Below the pieces are notes generated by a model that saw only the letters and a list, made by a program, of their open reading frames with translations, was not told the origin of the DNA and did no database searches. Below are positions 45,808 to 55,321 of a stretch of 64,000 bases of DNA, piece after piece. Each line of letters begins with the position of its first letter. The first letter of the stretch is position 1. Origin of the DNA: Aminobacter sp. AP02 (GTDB lineage: Bacteria > Pseudomonadota > Alphaproteobacteria > Rhizobiales > Rhizobiaceae); the NCBI RefSeq assembly GCF_003148805.1, contig NZ_QGGX01000006.1:124001-188000 (forward strand), read 5' to 3'. The translations under genes were made by a program, and so were the position numbers.

Positions 45808-47132
45808 GGCTCGCGGCGACCCTGTCAGGTGCGGCCCTCATCGCCCTGGTCGCCACGGGCGTAGCAGGCGAAGCGCGCGCCAGCGAAGCGCCGGCGCTCG
45901 AGCCCTACCAGCTCGTGCGCTGCCTGCAGCTGTTGCAGGACCGCATCGCTTCAGGCGACCAGGCCTCGCTGCCGCTGCAGCGCCGCCTGCTTGAAATGAC
46001 CGACGAGCGCATGCGCACGGCCGATCCGGCCGCATTCAAGGAGATCAAGAACTTCCGCGCGCTGTTGATCTACGCCATGAGCGGCGGCAACCCGCTGACC
46101 ATCGAACAAGTAGTGTCGCGGCTGACACTGGACGAGGCCGACCAGAAGCTGGCGCAAGGCGTCATCGACTACCTCAGGGGCAAGCCCAAGGGCACTGTCG
46201 AGGCACTCGCCTCGATCGATCCGTTGAGCCTGACCTCCGAACTGGGTGCCTTCCTTGCCCTGGTCAAGGGTTCGGTCAGCATCGCCGACGAGCCCGAAAA
46301 GGCAATGAAACTGTTCGACCAGGCCCGGCTACTCAGCCCCGGCACGCTGGTCGAGGAAGCCGCATTGCGCCGTTCGGTGGCGCTTGCCAGCAAGCTAGAG
46401 GACGGCGGCCGCTTCCTACGCACGTCGACCCAATATGTCCGCAGCTATCTGCGCTCGCCCTATGCCAGCCAGTTCGCCGATGCCTTCGTCGCCGGCGTCG
46501 TCACGCTTCATGCCTCGGTCAATCTCGACTCGGTTGCAGAAATCACTGCGATGATGGATGCTGAGCAGGAGAAGGTTGTCTATCTGCGTATCGCCCGTCG
46601 TGCCGCGATCGACGGCTTGAGCGATCTCTCCGCGTTTGCCGCCGCCAAGGCTGCGCAAGGCCGCGATGGCCAGCGCAACAATGCCGACCCACGCACTCAG
46701 CTCTATTCGGGTCTTTCGTCCATCACCTCGGGCAACGCCGCCGAGATGCTGGGCAAGCTTGGCGGCATCGATCGCGACAAGCTGTCCAAGGGCGACCGCG
46801 CCCTGCTCGACGCTGTCGAGGCGGTTGCATCCGAGCTGACCTCGGCTGTACCGGCCGCACCGGCGGCCAAGAAACCTGTCGACATAGCGGATCTGCCGCC
46901 GCCGCCGCTCGACATCCCGTCGCCCGTAGCCGACCCGATGGTTCCAGATGCCATCGACGCATCAGATACCACTCCACTGACCACGACCCAGGAACCGGCT
47001 TTCGCAACCGCGCCAAGGGTCGTGCCGTTGACGAAGCAAGAGCCGCCAGCTGAGCCAGAAGACCCCAAGGTCATCGAAGCGCGGCGCACGCTCGAATCCA
47101 TTGACGAACTTCTCGGAGCCTCCCCCAAATGA
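45804..47132 (+). CDS. motC: motility protein MotC
   Basis: A 442-residue periplasmic protein with a signal peptide ending near EARASE. A helical body (residues ~30-340) is followed by a Pro-rich C-terminal tail. In Sinorhizobium MotC is essential for motor rotation and is proposed to bind MotB. The gene overlaps motB and fliK by 4 bp each. Identification rests mainly on position and general character. Confidence 0.85.
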   Translation: MRLAATLSGAALIALVATGVAGEARASEAPALEPYQLVRCLQLLQDRIASGDQASLPLQRRLLEMTDERMRTADPAAFKEIKNFRALLIYAMSGGNPLTIEQVVSRLTLDEADQKLAQGVIDYLRGKPKGTVEALASIDPLSLTSELGAFLALVKGSVSIADEPEKAMKLFDQARLLSPGTLVEEAALRRSVALASKLEDGGRFLRTSTQYVRSYLRSPYASQFADAFVAGVVTLHASVNLDSVAEITAMMDAEQEKVVYLRIARRAAIDGLSDLSAFAAAKAAQGRDGQRNNADPRTQLYSGLSSITSGNAAEMLGKLGGIDRDKLSKGDRALLDAVEAVASELTSAVPAAPAAKKPVDIADLPPPPLDIPSPVADPMVPDAIDASDTTPLTTTQEPAFATAPRVVPLTKQEPPAEPEDPKVIEARRTLESIDELLGASPK

Positions 47133-48397
47133 CCGACGGCATCAGCTCGGCACTGGTGAGCCCGCTCGCCAGACATGCATCGGTGGCAGACCGCAACGCC
47201 CTCCCGGGCAATGACGAGCAGTCCGATTTTGACAGCGCGTTGATGTCGCCGAAAAAGGACGATCAGCCGAAGGGCGCGGATGCGACCCGTGAAAAAGGGC
47301 TGCACAAGTTTGCCGAACGGCTTGCCGCGCCTAACCCACATGGTGCCGAAGACGCGACAACCGCTGAAGGCGATGTTCCGGCCGATGCGGAGCCGGCGCA
47401 GGATGCGGAACTGCCGCTTCCCGATGCGCCAGCCAAGGATGTCTCCAAAGCAGACGCTGCGGACGTCGCAATGCCCCTGGTGCTTGCCTTGAGCGAGCTG
47501 CGCAAGGCGGGCAGCCAGCCGGCCAACGCTGCACCGGCAAATGCCACCGACGCCGACACTGGCGATGCAACTTTGCAGCCTGATATTTCCGGGGATGTGC
47601 CCAAAGGCGAGCGTTCAGCCCTGGTCACCTCAGCGCGTACGTCCTCCGCTGCTACGTCGTTGCCGCCGGGATTGGCGCCCGCTTCCGAAGCTACAACGAC
47701 AGCGCAACCCGGAACGACAGCGACGGCGAACCCGGGAGACGTGGACACAGCGCTCGACAAGCCTGCCCGTCCTACCGCAAAGCAGGCCGATCAGCCTGCC
47801 GTCACAAGCCGCGTCAGCGTCATCTCCGAGCAGGCGATCCCCGCTCCCGCAAGCTCGGGTGCCAACAGCACCACAGGCGCGTTGGCATTGGAAATCGCTT
47901 CGGCTGCCCCACGCCACACGGCCGCGGCAAGTGCCGTCCAGCAGCTTCAGTCCAGCGCCACAAATGCACCGGCAGCACAGGTCTTGAAGATCCAGTTGCG
48001 TCCGGTCGAACTGGGCATGGTCACAGCCAATCTTCACCTCGCCGGACAACAACTTTCAGTTGAAATACAAGTTGAGAATGCCGAGGCGTATCACAGGCTT
48101 TCCGCCGACCGCGAGGCGATCAATACAGCGCTGCGAGGTCTCGGATTCGACGTCGACCGCGTCACCATCCTGCAGCCTCAGTCGAACGCGTCGGCCCAGG
48201 CACGCGGCGATGGCGACGCGGCATCCCAGGGCTCCGGCGGCCGAGACCAGCCGTCGTTCCAGCCAGGTGGAACAGGCAGCGAGGGTGGCAATACAGGCAA
48301 TGGACGTAACGGCGGGAGAGCGGCAAATGAAGACGGCAACGCACGCAACATTTCGTCGCCTCGCACTGATCGCGCTGACAGCAGCCGCTATATCTAG
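47129..48397 (+). CDS. fliK: flagellar hook-length control protein FliK (formerly MotD)
   Basis: A 422-residue protein with a long low-complexity Ala/Pro/Thr/Asp-rich N-terminal ruler region and a C-terminal FliK domain (IQLRPVELGMVTANLHL, then LRGLGFDVDRVTIL), followed by a Gly/Asn/Arg-rich tail. It measures hook length and triggers the FlhB specificity switch. The rhizobial protein was first called MotD because of its place after motC. It overlaps the transglycosylase gene by 71 bp in another frame. Confidence 0.85.
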   Translation: MTDGISSALVSPLARHASVADRNALPGNDEQSDFDSALMSPKKDDQPKGADATREKGLHKFAERLAAPNPHGAEDATTAEGDVPADAEPAQDAELPLPDAPAKDVSKADAADVAMPLVLALSELRKAGSQPANAAPANATDADTGDATLQPDISGDVPKGERSALVTSARTSSAATSLPPGLAPASEATTTAQPGTTATANPGDVDTALDKPARPTAKQADQPAVTSRVSVISEQAIPAPASSGANSTTGALALEIASAAPRHTAAASAVQQLQSSATNAPAAQVLKIQLRPVELGMVTANLHLAGQQLSVEIQVENAEAYHRLSADREAINTALRGLGFDVDRVTILQPQSNASAQARGDGDAASQGSGGRDQPSFQPGGTGSEGGNTGNGRNGGRAANEDGNARNISSPRTDRADSSRYI

Positions 48398-48917
48398 CGC
48401 TTCGACGGGCCTGGCTGCCGCCTCCGCCAATCCGTGCGAACCGGAGATCCTGCGCGCCGCGGACCGGTATGGCGTGCCGGTGGGGATACTCTATGCCGTC
48501 GGTTTGACAGAGACCGGCAAGAAGGGGAGTCTTCAACCCAACGCATTGAATATAGAAGGAAAAGCCGTCTTCCCAAAGAATGCGGCAGAGGCTCTTGCAG
48601 CTTTTGAGGCTGCCCGCAGCGAGGGCAAGACCCTGATCGATCTCGGCTGCATGCAGATCAACCATCGCTACCATGCCGCCGAGTTCCGGTCGGTGCGCGA
48701 CATGCTCGATCCCCGTCGCAATGTCGATTACGCCGCGCGATTCCTGGTCAGTCTTCACAGCCGCCACGAGTCCTGGTCGATGGCCGTCGCCCGCTATCAT
48801 GCCGGCCCCAACAACGACCCGGCCCAGAAGCGCTACGTCTGCCGCGTCATCGCCAACATGGTCGCCACAGGCTTCGGCCGCTGGACCGACAACGCCCGGA
48901 GTTTCTGCAACCCCTAG
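48327..48917 (+). CDS. lytic transglycosylase of the flagellar locus
   Basis: A ~196-residue exported enzyme. A signal peptide (Ala/Leu-rich, ending near AAASA) is followed by a lysozyme-like domain with the catalytic glutamate in VGLTETG, the conserved GCMQINHRYH segment, and VARYHAGPNN. It cleaves peptidoglycan, presumably to let the rod cross the wall, since no FlgJ muramidase is seen. ATG 48327 has GGAG 8 nt upstream; the longer frame reaching to 48060 lies inside fliK and is not protein-like. Confidence 0.88.
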   Translation: MKTATHATFRRLALIALTAAAISSASTGLAAASANPCEPEILRAADRYGVPVGILYAVGLTETGKKGSLQPNALNIEGKAVFPKNAAEALAAFEAARSEGKTLIDLGCMQINHRYHAAEFRSVRDMLDPRRNVDYAARFLVSLHSRHESWSMAVARYHAGPNNDPAQKRYVCRVIANMVATGFGRWTDNARSFCNP

Positions 48918-49081
48918 GGGTGCGAGGCACGTTGAACCGGCCGCGAGCCGAGACCCCAGCCAGCTTCGAAATGATGAAACAGGATGCACGCATGTCGTGC
49001 AGCCGTTTCAACCCATGCGATTCCTGACTCCCAAAAAAATAGTGGCAAGAATTCACGATTGGTCGCCTTGCTCCCGACCCA

Positions 49082-49096
49082 TTACCGATTGGTTAA
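49082..49096 (+). promoter_or_regulatory. near-consensus CtrA site upstream of rem
   Basis: TTAC, seven bases, TTAA, one base off the TTAA-N7-TTAA consensus, ending 34 bp before the rem ATG in an otherwise gene-free 213-bp gap. Confidence 0.4.
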
Positions 49097-49130
49097 CGGG
49101 GCATTTTTTCTGATTCGGAAGGCGGGGCCG

Positions 49131-49799
49131 ATGATTGTTGTTGTCGACGAGCGCGAGCTCGTCACCAAAGGATATAATTCACTTTTTGACCGGGAAGGTG
49201 TGGCTTGCGCGGGCTTCCGCTCGGGCGAGTTCGGCGAATGGGTCACCAGCGCTCCCGAAGAGGATCTGCGCTCGGTTCGCGCCTTTCTCATCGGCGATTG
49301 CAACGAGGATTTGATTTCTCCTCGTCAGCTGCGCGATCGCACCAAGGCTCCTGTCATCGCGCTCAGCGAACAGAACAATCTCGAGAACACCCTCAAGCTT
49401 TTCGAGTCGGGCGTCGATGACGTCATCCGCAAGCCTGTCCATATCCGGGAGATCCTGGCACGCATCTCGGCAATCCGCCGCCGGGCCCAGGAAGACACCG
49501 GCTTCACCGAGATCGGCGCGATGCGCATCTTCATGGATGGCCGCGACCCCGAAATCCATGGCGAGCCGATGCCGTTGCCGCGCCGCGAACGCCGAATCCT
49601 GGAATATTTGGCAAGCAACAGCGGCCGCCGAGTCACGAAGACACAGGTCTTCAACGCGATCTACGGTGTGTTCGACGAAGAAGTCGAAGAAAATGTCGTA
49701 GAAAGCCACATCTCCAAGCTGCGCAAGAAGCTGCGCGAGCGTCTGGGACACGACCCGATCGATTCCAAACGTTTCCTCGGCTACCGGCTGGTCGTCTGA
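49131..49799 (+). CDS. rem: OmpR-type flagellar response regulator Rem
   Basis: A 222-residue orphan regulator. The receiver has the acidic pair in VVVDERE, a candidate phosphoacceptor aspartate at residue 56 (FLIGD), a serine in ALSE and a lysine in RKPVH. The C-terminal winged helix has [16 protein letters not shown] and [15 protein letters not shown]. In Sinorhizobium Rem is activated by VisNR and turns on downstream flagellar genes. ATG 49131 was chosen from the family's typical opening MIVVVDERE; the frame extends upstream without similarity. No kinase gene is nearby. Confidence 0.92.
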   Translation: MIVVVDERELVTKGYNSLFDREGVACAGFRSGEFGEWVTSAPEEDLRSVRAFLIGDCNEDLISPRQLRDRTKAPVIALSEQNNLENTLKLFESGVDDVIRKPVHIREILARISAIRRRAQEDTGFTEIGAMRIFMDGRDPEIHGEPMPLPRRERRILEYLASNSGRRVTKTQVFNAIYGVFDEEVEENVVESHISKLRKKLRERLGHDPIDSKRFLGYRLVV

Positions 49800-49800
49800 C

Positions 49801-49828
49801 CAGCCTCGCGCAAGTCATGCCGCGTAGC
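49801..49828 (+). promoter_or_regulatory. shared flagellar 28-bp element, copy upstream of flgE
   Basis: CAGCCTCGCGCAAG, 8 bases, CGTAGC, starting 64 bp before the flgE ATG and directly after the rem stop. Both blocks and the distance equal those of the copy at 28050. Confidence 0.65.
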
Positions 49829-49864
49829 TTCATTATCGTGGCATGAGATTTGAGGAGACCATCG

Positions 49865-51121
49865 ATGAGCCTTTACGGAATGATGCGAACCGGTGTTTCG
49901 GGCATGGCTGCCCAGGCAAACCGGCTGTCGACGGTCGCCGACAACATCGCGAATTCGAGCACGACCGGATACAAGCGCGCATTCACCGAATTCTCGTCAC
50001 TGGTCCTGCCCAGCACGCCAGGCAGCTACAATTCAGGCGGCGTCACGACCAACGTGCTGAACTCGATCAGCAAGCAGGGCGCGCTGCAGTACACAACGTC
50101 GACCACCGATCTTGCGGTCGACGGCAACGGCTTCTTTGTCGTGCGCGACGCATCCGGCTCGCCTTTCCTCACCCGCGCCGGTTCTTTCGTGCCGGACGGC
50201 CAGGGCCGTCTGATCAACGCCGCCGGCTACCAGCTGATGGGTTACAGCTACGCCAACGGCGTTCCAGCAGCCACGGCCAACGGCTTCGAAGGACTTGTGC
50301 CGGTCCAGATTTCCGCGACTGAATTGACCGCGCTTCCGACCAAGAACGGCATCTTCACCGCAAACCTGCCCAGCGACGCCGCTGTCGTCGCCCCGCCGCT
50401 GCCGAGCGGCAACGCTGCTGGCGCGACCTACACCTCGAAATCGTCGATGGTGGTCTATGACAATCTCGGCGCCAAGAAGATTCTCGACGTTTACTATACC
50501 AAGACAGGCGCCAACACTTGGGATGTAGCTGTGTTCGACCAGTCGAAGGCTGCGTCAGGTACGTCATCGTTCCCATACGCCGCAGGTGGTCTGCTCGACA
50601 GTGACTCCCTCACATTCGACGGCACCACCGGCAAGCTGACCGGCGGAGGTACTTTGTCGTTCACCGTGCCCGGCGGTGCGCCAATGACCCTCGACATGTC
50701 CAAGATGACCCAGCTCGCCTCGCCCTACACGGTCACCAAGGCGGTGACGGACGGCAACGGTCCGAGCACGATCGAGCGCGTCCAGTTCGACACCGACGGC
50801 ACCATGTACGCCCAGTACGCGGACGGCTCGATGAAGCCACTGTTCAAGATTCCGCTGGCAGACGTGGCAAGCCCTGACCGGCTCATCCAGCAATCGGGCA
50901 ACGTCTTCTCGCAAAGCTCTGACTCGGGCGAGGTCCAGATCGGCTTCGCCGACTCAGGCGGCCGCGGCAAGATGGTTTCCGGAGCTGTCGAGAACTCCAA
51001 CGTCGATATCGCTGAGGAACTCACGGCCATGATCGAGTCCCAGCGCAACTACACCGCCAACTCCAAGGTCTTCCAAACCGGGGCAGACCTCATGGATATC
51101 CTCGTCAACCTGAAGAGATAG
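49865..51121 (+). CDS. flgE: flagellar hook protein FlgE
   Basis: A ~418-residue hook subunit. It opens with SLYGMMRTGVSGM and VADNIANSSTTGYKR and closes with NVDIAEELTAMIESQRNY, the rod/hook signatures; the D1/D2 insert between is beta-rich. ATG 49865 has GAGGAG 7 nt upstream. It leads the hook-filament junction operon flgE-flgK-flgL-flaF-flbT-flgD-fliQ. Confidence 0.95.
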   Translation: MSLYGMMRTGVSGMAAQANRLSTVADNIANSSTTGYKRAFTEFSSLVLPSTPGSYNSGGVTTNVLNSISKQGALQYTTSTTDLAVDGNGFFVVRDASGSPFLTRAGSFVPDGQGRLINAAGYQLMGYSYANGVPAATANGFEGLVPVQISATELTALPTKNGIFTANLPSDAAVVAPPLPSGNAAGATYTSKSSMVVYDNLGAKKILDVYYTKTGANTWDVAVFDQSKAASGTSSFPYAAGGLLDSDSLTFDGTTGKLTGGGTLSFTVPGGAPMTLDMSKMTQLASPYTVTKAVTDGNGPSTIERVQFDTDGTMYAQYADGSMKPLFKIPLADVASPDRLIQQSGNVFSQSSDSGEVQIGFADSGGRGKMVSGAVENSNVDIAEELTAMIESQRNYTANSKVFQTGADLMDILVNLKR

Positions 51122-51154
51122 GACTGACGGGCCTCAGTCCGCGAAAGATTCAGC

Positions 51155-52609
51155 ATGTCGTTGTCATCTGCCCTTAGCATCGCTCAATCTGCGCTTCGCA
51201 ACACGTCGCGTCAGACCAGCACGGTTTCCCGCAACGTCGCGGATGCATCGAACCCAGACTACGCGCGCCGCACGGCGGTGCTCACCAGCACCGGTCCCGG
51301 CGCGCGCGTCGTCGAGATCCAGCGGGCGACCAACGAACTGCTGTTTCGCCAAAACCTGTCAGCTCTGGCCGATTTCTCCGGCCAGAACACGCTCTTCGAA
51401 GGCCTGCAGAAGCTGGCCCTCGACGTCAACGGCTCCGACAACAAGAGTTCGCCGGCGACCGTGCTTGGGAAGTTCCAGCAGGCGCTGCAGCTCTATGCGG
51501 CATCGCCTTCCAACCAGAACCTCGGAACGGCAGCGATCGATGCCGCCCGCCAGGTCGTACGTTCATTGAACGATGGCACCGATGCCATCCAGAAGATCCG
51601 CACCGAGGCGGACGGCGAAATCGCCACAGCGGTCGATGACCTCAATACCTTGCTGGCCGACTTCGAACAGGCCAACAAGCTCATCATGACCGGGACCCGC
51701 ACCGCGCGCGACGTCAACGATTCCCTCGACCAGCGCGACGCCATTTTGAAGAAGATTTCCGAGATCGTTCCGATCTCGACCTTCAAGCGTGGCGACAACG
51801 ACATGGTCATCACCACGGCATCAGGCGCGACGCTGTTCGAGACCGTGCCGCGCGCCGTCACTTTCGAGCAGTCGCCTGGCTTTGCCCCAGGCATGGCCGG
51901 CAGCAAGGTCTACATCGACGGGGTGCCCATCCAGCCGGGAACCGGCGCCAACACCGATGCTGCAGGCAAGCTCGCAGGACTGGTTCAACTGCGCGACAGC
52001 GTCGCCAACACCATGCAGGCCCAGCTCGACGAAACCGCTCGCGGCCTCATCACTGCCTTCTCCGAGTCAGCGCCAGGGCTTGCCAACCAGGCTGGCCTGT
52101 TCACCTGGTCGGGCGGCCCCGCCGTTCCGCCGGCCGGTACGCTCATCAACGGCCTCGCGCGTCAGATCAAGATCAATCCTGCGGTCGACCCGACTGTCGG
52201 CGGCAACCCGAAGCTCCTGCGCGACGGCGGCATCAACGGCGCGTCCTACATCGCCAATACGGCAAACAACGCGTCCTACGCTGATCTTTTGATTTCCTAC
52301 GGCAACCGCATCGACGAGCCTATGGTCTTTGACCCGGCGGCCGGCATCACCGCAAACTCCAGCCTCAGCAGCTTCACCACCAATTCGATTGGCTGGTTCG
52401 AAGCCATGCGCAAGCAGGCCGATAGCGCCACCCAGAGCAAGGAAGCACTGGCGGTCCGTACGGCCGAGGCGCTGTCCAGCGAAACAGCTGTCAACGTCGA
52501 CATCGAGATGTCGCTGATGCTCGATCTCGAGCACGCCTACCAAGCCTCGGCGAGGCTCTTGAAGGCTGTCGACGAGATGCTCAGTGCATTGTTGGCAGCG
52601 GTGAGGTAG
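51155..52609 (+). CDS. flgK: flagellar hook-filament junction protein FlgK (HAP1)
   Basis: A 484-residue junction protein. The N-terminal TVSRNVADASNPDYARR motif is typical of HAP1, as is the C-terminal end VNVDIEMSLMLDLEHAYQAS. Length fits alphaproteobacterial FlgK. It follows flgE by 33 bp and flgL by 4 bp. Confidence 0.93.
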   Translation: MSLSSALSIAQSALRNTSRQTSTVSRNVADASNPDYARRTAVLTSTGPGARVVEIQRATNELLFRQNLSALADFSGQNTLFEGLQKLALDVNGSDNKSSPATVLGKFQQALQLYAASPSNQNLGTAAIDAARQVVRSLNDGTDAIQKIRTEADGEIATAVDDLNTLLADFEQANKLIMTGTRTARDVNDSLDQRDAILKKISEIVPISTFKRGDNDMVITTASGATLFETVPRAVTFEQSPGFAPGMAGSKVYIDGVPIQPGTGANTDAAGKLAGLVQLRDSVANTMQAQLDETARGLITAFSESAPGLANQAGLFTWSGGPAVPPAGTLINGLARQIKINPAVDPTVGGNPKLLRDGGINGASYIANTANNASYADLLISYGNRIDEPMVFDPAAGITANSSLSSFTTNSIGWFEAMRKQADSATQSKEALAVRTAEALSSETAVNVDIEMSLMLDLEHAYQASARLLKAVDEMLSALLAAVR

Positions 52610-52613
52610 CACG

Positions 52614-53657
52614 ATGAAAACCACCTTCGTTTCCACTTCAGCCGTCACCAACGCGCTGCGCTATTCGATGATGCGCCAGCAGTCGGCGCTCATCAAAGCG
52701 CAGAAGGAGGCCACCAGTGGCTTCGTCGCCGACACCGGGCTGGCGCTAGGCGCGCGCACGGCCCAGTCGGTCGCCTTGAACCGCGACCACGAACGCCTGG
52801 GTGGCATTGTCGATTCCAACGCTCTGGTGGCGTCGCGCCTGTCGATGACGCAGAAGTCTCTCAAGCAGATCGGCGCGTCCGCCCAGTCCCTGCTGGCCAG
52901 CCTGACAACCAGCGCGTCCAGCGACGCTACCTACGGACAGACGCGTGACACAGCTCGGGCGACGCTCGAAACCATGACGGCCGTGCTCAACACGAGCCTT
53001 AACGGCGAATATCTGTTTGCCGGTACCAATACCGACGTCAAGCCGTTCAACGACTTCAAGCCTGGTTCGCCGAGCAAGGTGGCATTCGACACCGCTTTCC
53101 AGACCCATTTCGGTTTCACGCAGAACGACCCGGCCGCCAAGAACATCACCGCTGCCCAGATGGACAGCTTCATGACCACCAAGGTCGAACCGATGTTTCT
53201 CGGCTCCGGTTGGCAGGGCACATGGTCGAATGCCACCGATCAGGGCATTACCAGCCGCATCACTTTGAACGAGACGACGGAAAGCTCGGTCAGCGCCAAT
53301 GAAATGGGCATACGCAAGATCGCGATGATCTCGGTGGTCATGAGCGACCTGCTCGGTTCCAATGTCGGCGACGCGGCTCGAGCGGCACTCGTTACCCGCG
53401 GCGTCGCGACCATCGGCGCGGCTGTCAGCGACATCGGCCAGCTCGAAGCGAGAACCGGCATCATCGAGCAGCGCGTCAGCGGTGCCACCGAGCGGCTGAA
53501 AATGCAGCAGGACCTCTACGAAGGCTACATCCTGGAAACCGAGGGCGTGAACCCCGAAAAAGCGGCGACGCGCGTAACCGATCTCATCTCGATGATCGAG
53601 AAATCCTACGCCCTGACTGCCCGCATTCAACAGCTCAGCCTGATGAAATTCCTCTGA
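52614..53657 (+). CDS. flgL: flagellar hook-filament junction protein FlgL (HAP3)
   Basis: A 347-residue flagellin-like junction protein. It has the N-terminal VTNALRYSMMRQQSALI segment and a C-terminal coiled region ending YALTARIQQLSLMKFL. It connects FlgK to the filament. Confidence 0.9.
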   Translation: MKTTFVSTSAVTNALRYSMMRQQSALIKAQKEATSGFVADTGLALGARTAQSVALNRDHERLGGIVDSNALVASRLSMTQKSLKQIGASAQSLLASLTTSASSDATYGQTRDTARATLETMTAVLNTSLNGEYLFAGTNTDVKPFNDFKPGSPSKVAFDTAFQTHFGFTQNDPAAKNITAAQMDSFMTTKVEPMFLGSGWQGTWSNATDQGITSRITLNETTESSVSANEMGIRKIAMISVVMSDLLGSNVGDAARAALVTRGVATIGAAVSDIGQLEARTGIIEQRVSGATERLKMQQDLYEGYILETEGVNPEKAATRVTDLISMIEKSYALTARIQQLSLMKFL

Positions 53658-53682
53658 TCTGACGGCAACCAACGGGACGCAT

Positions 53683-54030
53683 ATGTATCAATTTTCCTAT
53701 GCCGATATCCAGGACGACTCGATTGCCGACGCCAAGGATCGCGAACGCCAGCTTCTCAGCCGTTCGATCGATCTTTTGACCAGGGCAAGCGAAGTCGGCC
53801 CCAATTCCCGGGAAGCCATCGACGCGCTGATGTTCACCAACCGTGTGTGGACATCGCTGCTGGACGACCTCGGCAGCCCCGAGAACGCGCTTCCCAAGGA
53901 GCTGCGCGCAAATCTCATCTCCATCGGCCTGTGGCTGCTGCGCGAGTGCGAAGACATCCGCCAGGGCCGCACCGACAACTTCGAAGGCCTGATCGAGGTC
54001 TCGCAGATCATCCGTGACGGCATACAATGA
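53683..54030 (+). CDS. flaF: flagellin biosynthesis regulator FlaF
   Basis: A 115-residue soluble helical protein; SRSIDLLTRA, TNRVWTSLLDDL and LISIGLWLLRE are typical of FlaF. In Caulobacter and rhizobia FlaF is needed for flagellin production and works with FlbT. It overlaps flbT by 4 bp. Confidence 0.9.
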   Translation: MYQFSYADIQDDSIADAKDRERQLLSRSIDLLTRASEVGPNSREAIDALMFTNRVWTSLLDDLGSPENALPKELRANLISIGLWLLRECEDIRQGRTDNFEGLIEVSQIIRDGIQ

Positions 54031-54467
54031 AAAACACGCTGAAGATCTCGCTGAAGGCCAACGAGAAGATCTACATCAACGGCGCCGTCGTCCGCATCGA
54101 CCGCAAGGCCTCGCTTGAACTGCTCAACGACGCGCAGTTCCTGCTCGAAAGCCATGTCCTGCAGCCGGACCAGGCGTCGACTCCTCTGCGCCAGCTCTAC
54201 TTCATCCTGCAGGTCATGCTGGTCGACCCCCAGGGGGCCGTCGAGGCACGCGACATGTTCCGCCGCTCGCTGCCGCTGCTGCTCGCCACCTTCGACAACG
54301 CCGAGATTCTTTCGAGCCTGAAGCACATCGACCGCCTCGTCGCCGAGGACCATGTCTACGAGGCGTTGAAGACGCTCCGCTCGCTCTATCCACTCGAACA
54401 GCGCATCATGACTGGCAACGATCAGCAGCCAATCGTACGCGCCATCGCCGCTGGAGGTTCTTTCTGA
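54027..54467 (+). CDS. flbT: flagellin mRNA regulator FlbT
   Basis: A 146-residue protein (ISLKANEKIYINGAVVRIDR at the start). In Caulobacter FlbT binds the 5' leader of flagellin mRNA and destabilises it; in other alphaproteobacteria it can act positively. The two structured 120-nt flagellin leaders in this window are natural targets. It is coupled to flaF and abuts flgD (TGATG). Confidence 0.92.
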   Translation: MKNTLKISLKANEKIYINGAVVRIDRKASLELLNDAQFLLESHVLQPDQASTPLRQLYFILQVMLVDPQGAVEARDMFRRSLPLLLATFDNAEILSSLKHIDRLVAEDHVYEALKTLRSLYPLEQRIMTGNDQQPIVRAIAAGGSF

Positions 54468-54880
54468 TGCCCGTCGATTTCACCACTACTCCCCCTGTCG
54501 GCGCCAACACCGGTACCAAGTCGGCCGGCGCCAAGGCCTCGGTCGATTACCAGTCCTTCCTCAAGCTGCTCATGGCGCAGATGAAGAACCAGGACCCGAC
54601 CAAACCGATGGACTCGACCGAATACGTCGCGCAGCTCGCCACCTTCTCGCAGGTCGAGCAGTCGGTGCAGATGAACTCGCGGCTCGACCAGATCCTGCAG
54701 TCGTCCGCGCTCGCCCAGGCCGACGCGCTGATCGGGCGCACGGTCACCTCAGCCGACGGCAAGACATCAGGCCAGGTCGCCGAAGTGCGTCTCGCCAAGG
54801 ATGGCGTCATTGCCGTGCTCACCGACGGCAAGCAGATCACCATGGCTCCCGGCGTCACCGTCAAGGCGACGGCCGCGTGA
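54467..54880 (+). CDS. flgD: flagellar hook cap protein FlgD (short form)
   Basis: A 137-residue hook-cap scaffold with FLKLLMAQMKNQDPTKPMDS, the family hallmark, and a small C-terminal beta part. Enteric FlgD is ~230 residues, so the Ig-like and tudor-like domains are missing, as is usual in rhizobia. It overlaps fliQ by 4 bp. Confidence 0.92.
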   Translation: MPVDFTTTPPVGANTGTKSAGAKASVDYQSFLKLLMAQMKNQDPTKPMDSTEYVAQLATFSQVEQSVQMNSRLDQILQSSALAQADALIGRTVTSADGKTSGQVAEVRLAKDGVIAVLTDGKQITMAPGVTVKATAA

Positions 54881-55143
54881 ACGAAGCCGATGCCCTCGAC
54901 CTGGTCCAGTACGCCATCTGGACCGTGCTCACCGCCTCCGCGCCAGCGGTCGCGGCAGCCATGCTGGTCGGCGTCGGCATCGCGCTCATCCAGGCGCTGA
55001 CCCAGATCCAGGAAATCACGCTCACCTTCGTGCCCAAGATCGTCGCCATCTTCCTGGTGGTAGCGCTCACTGGCCCGTTCATAGGTGCCCAAATTTCAAG
55101 CTTCACCAACGTCATCTTCGAGCGCATCGAAAACGGCTTCTGA
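54877..55143 (+). CDS. fliQ: flagellar type III export protein FliQ
   Basis: An 88-residue export-gate protein with two membrane spans (about residues 15-38 and 50-72) and the conserved QALTQIQEITLTFVPKI stretch. Translation starts at GTG 54877, overlapping the flgD stop. In S. meliloti the next genes are flhA and fliR; here they lie 5.5 kb further on. Confidence 0.94.
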   Translation: MNEADALDLVQYAIWTVLTASAPAVAAAMLVGVGIALIQALTQIQEITLTFVPKIVAIFLVVALTGPFIGAQISSFTNVIFERIENGF

Positions 55144-55321
55144 CAAAAGGCGGTCGTTGCGGGCCGGCCTCCCCTGGATTCCCGCTGTGGACCTCAGCAG
55201 CGACGCTGCTGGCCCATGCCTGCTCCATACAAATGGGTTCACCGCGCCCGCCGATCATGGTCTAGTCGTCTAACAACGATTCATTCACACGAGGGGCACC
55301 CGGCCCGGCCGGCATCAGCGC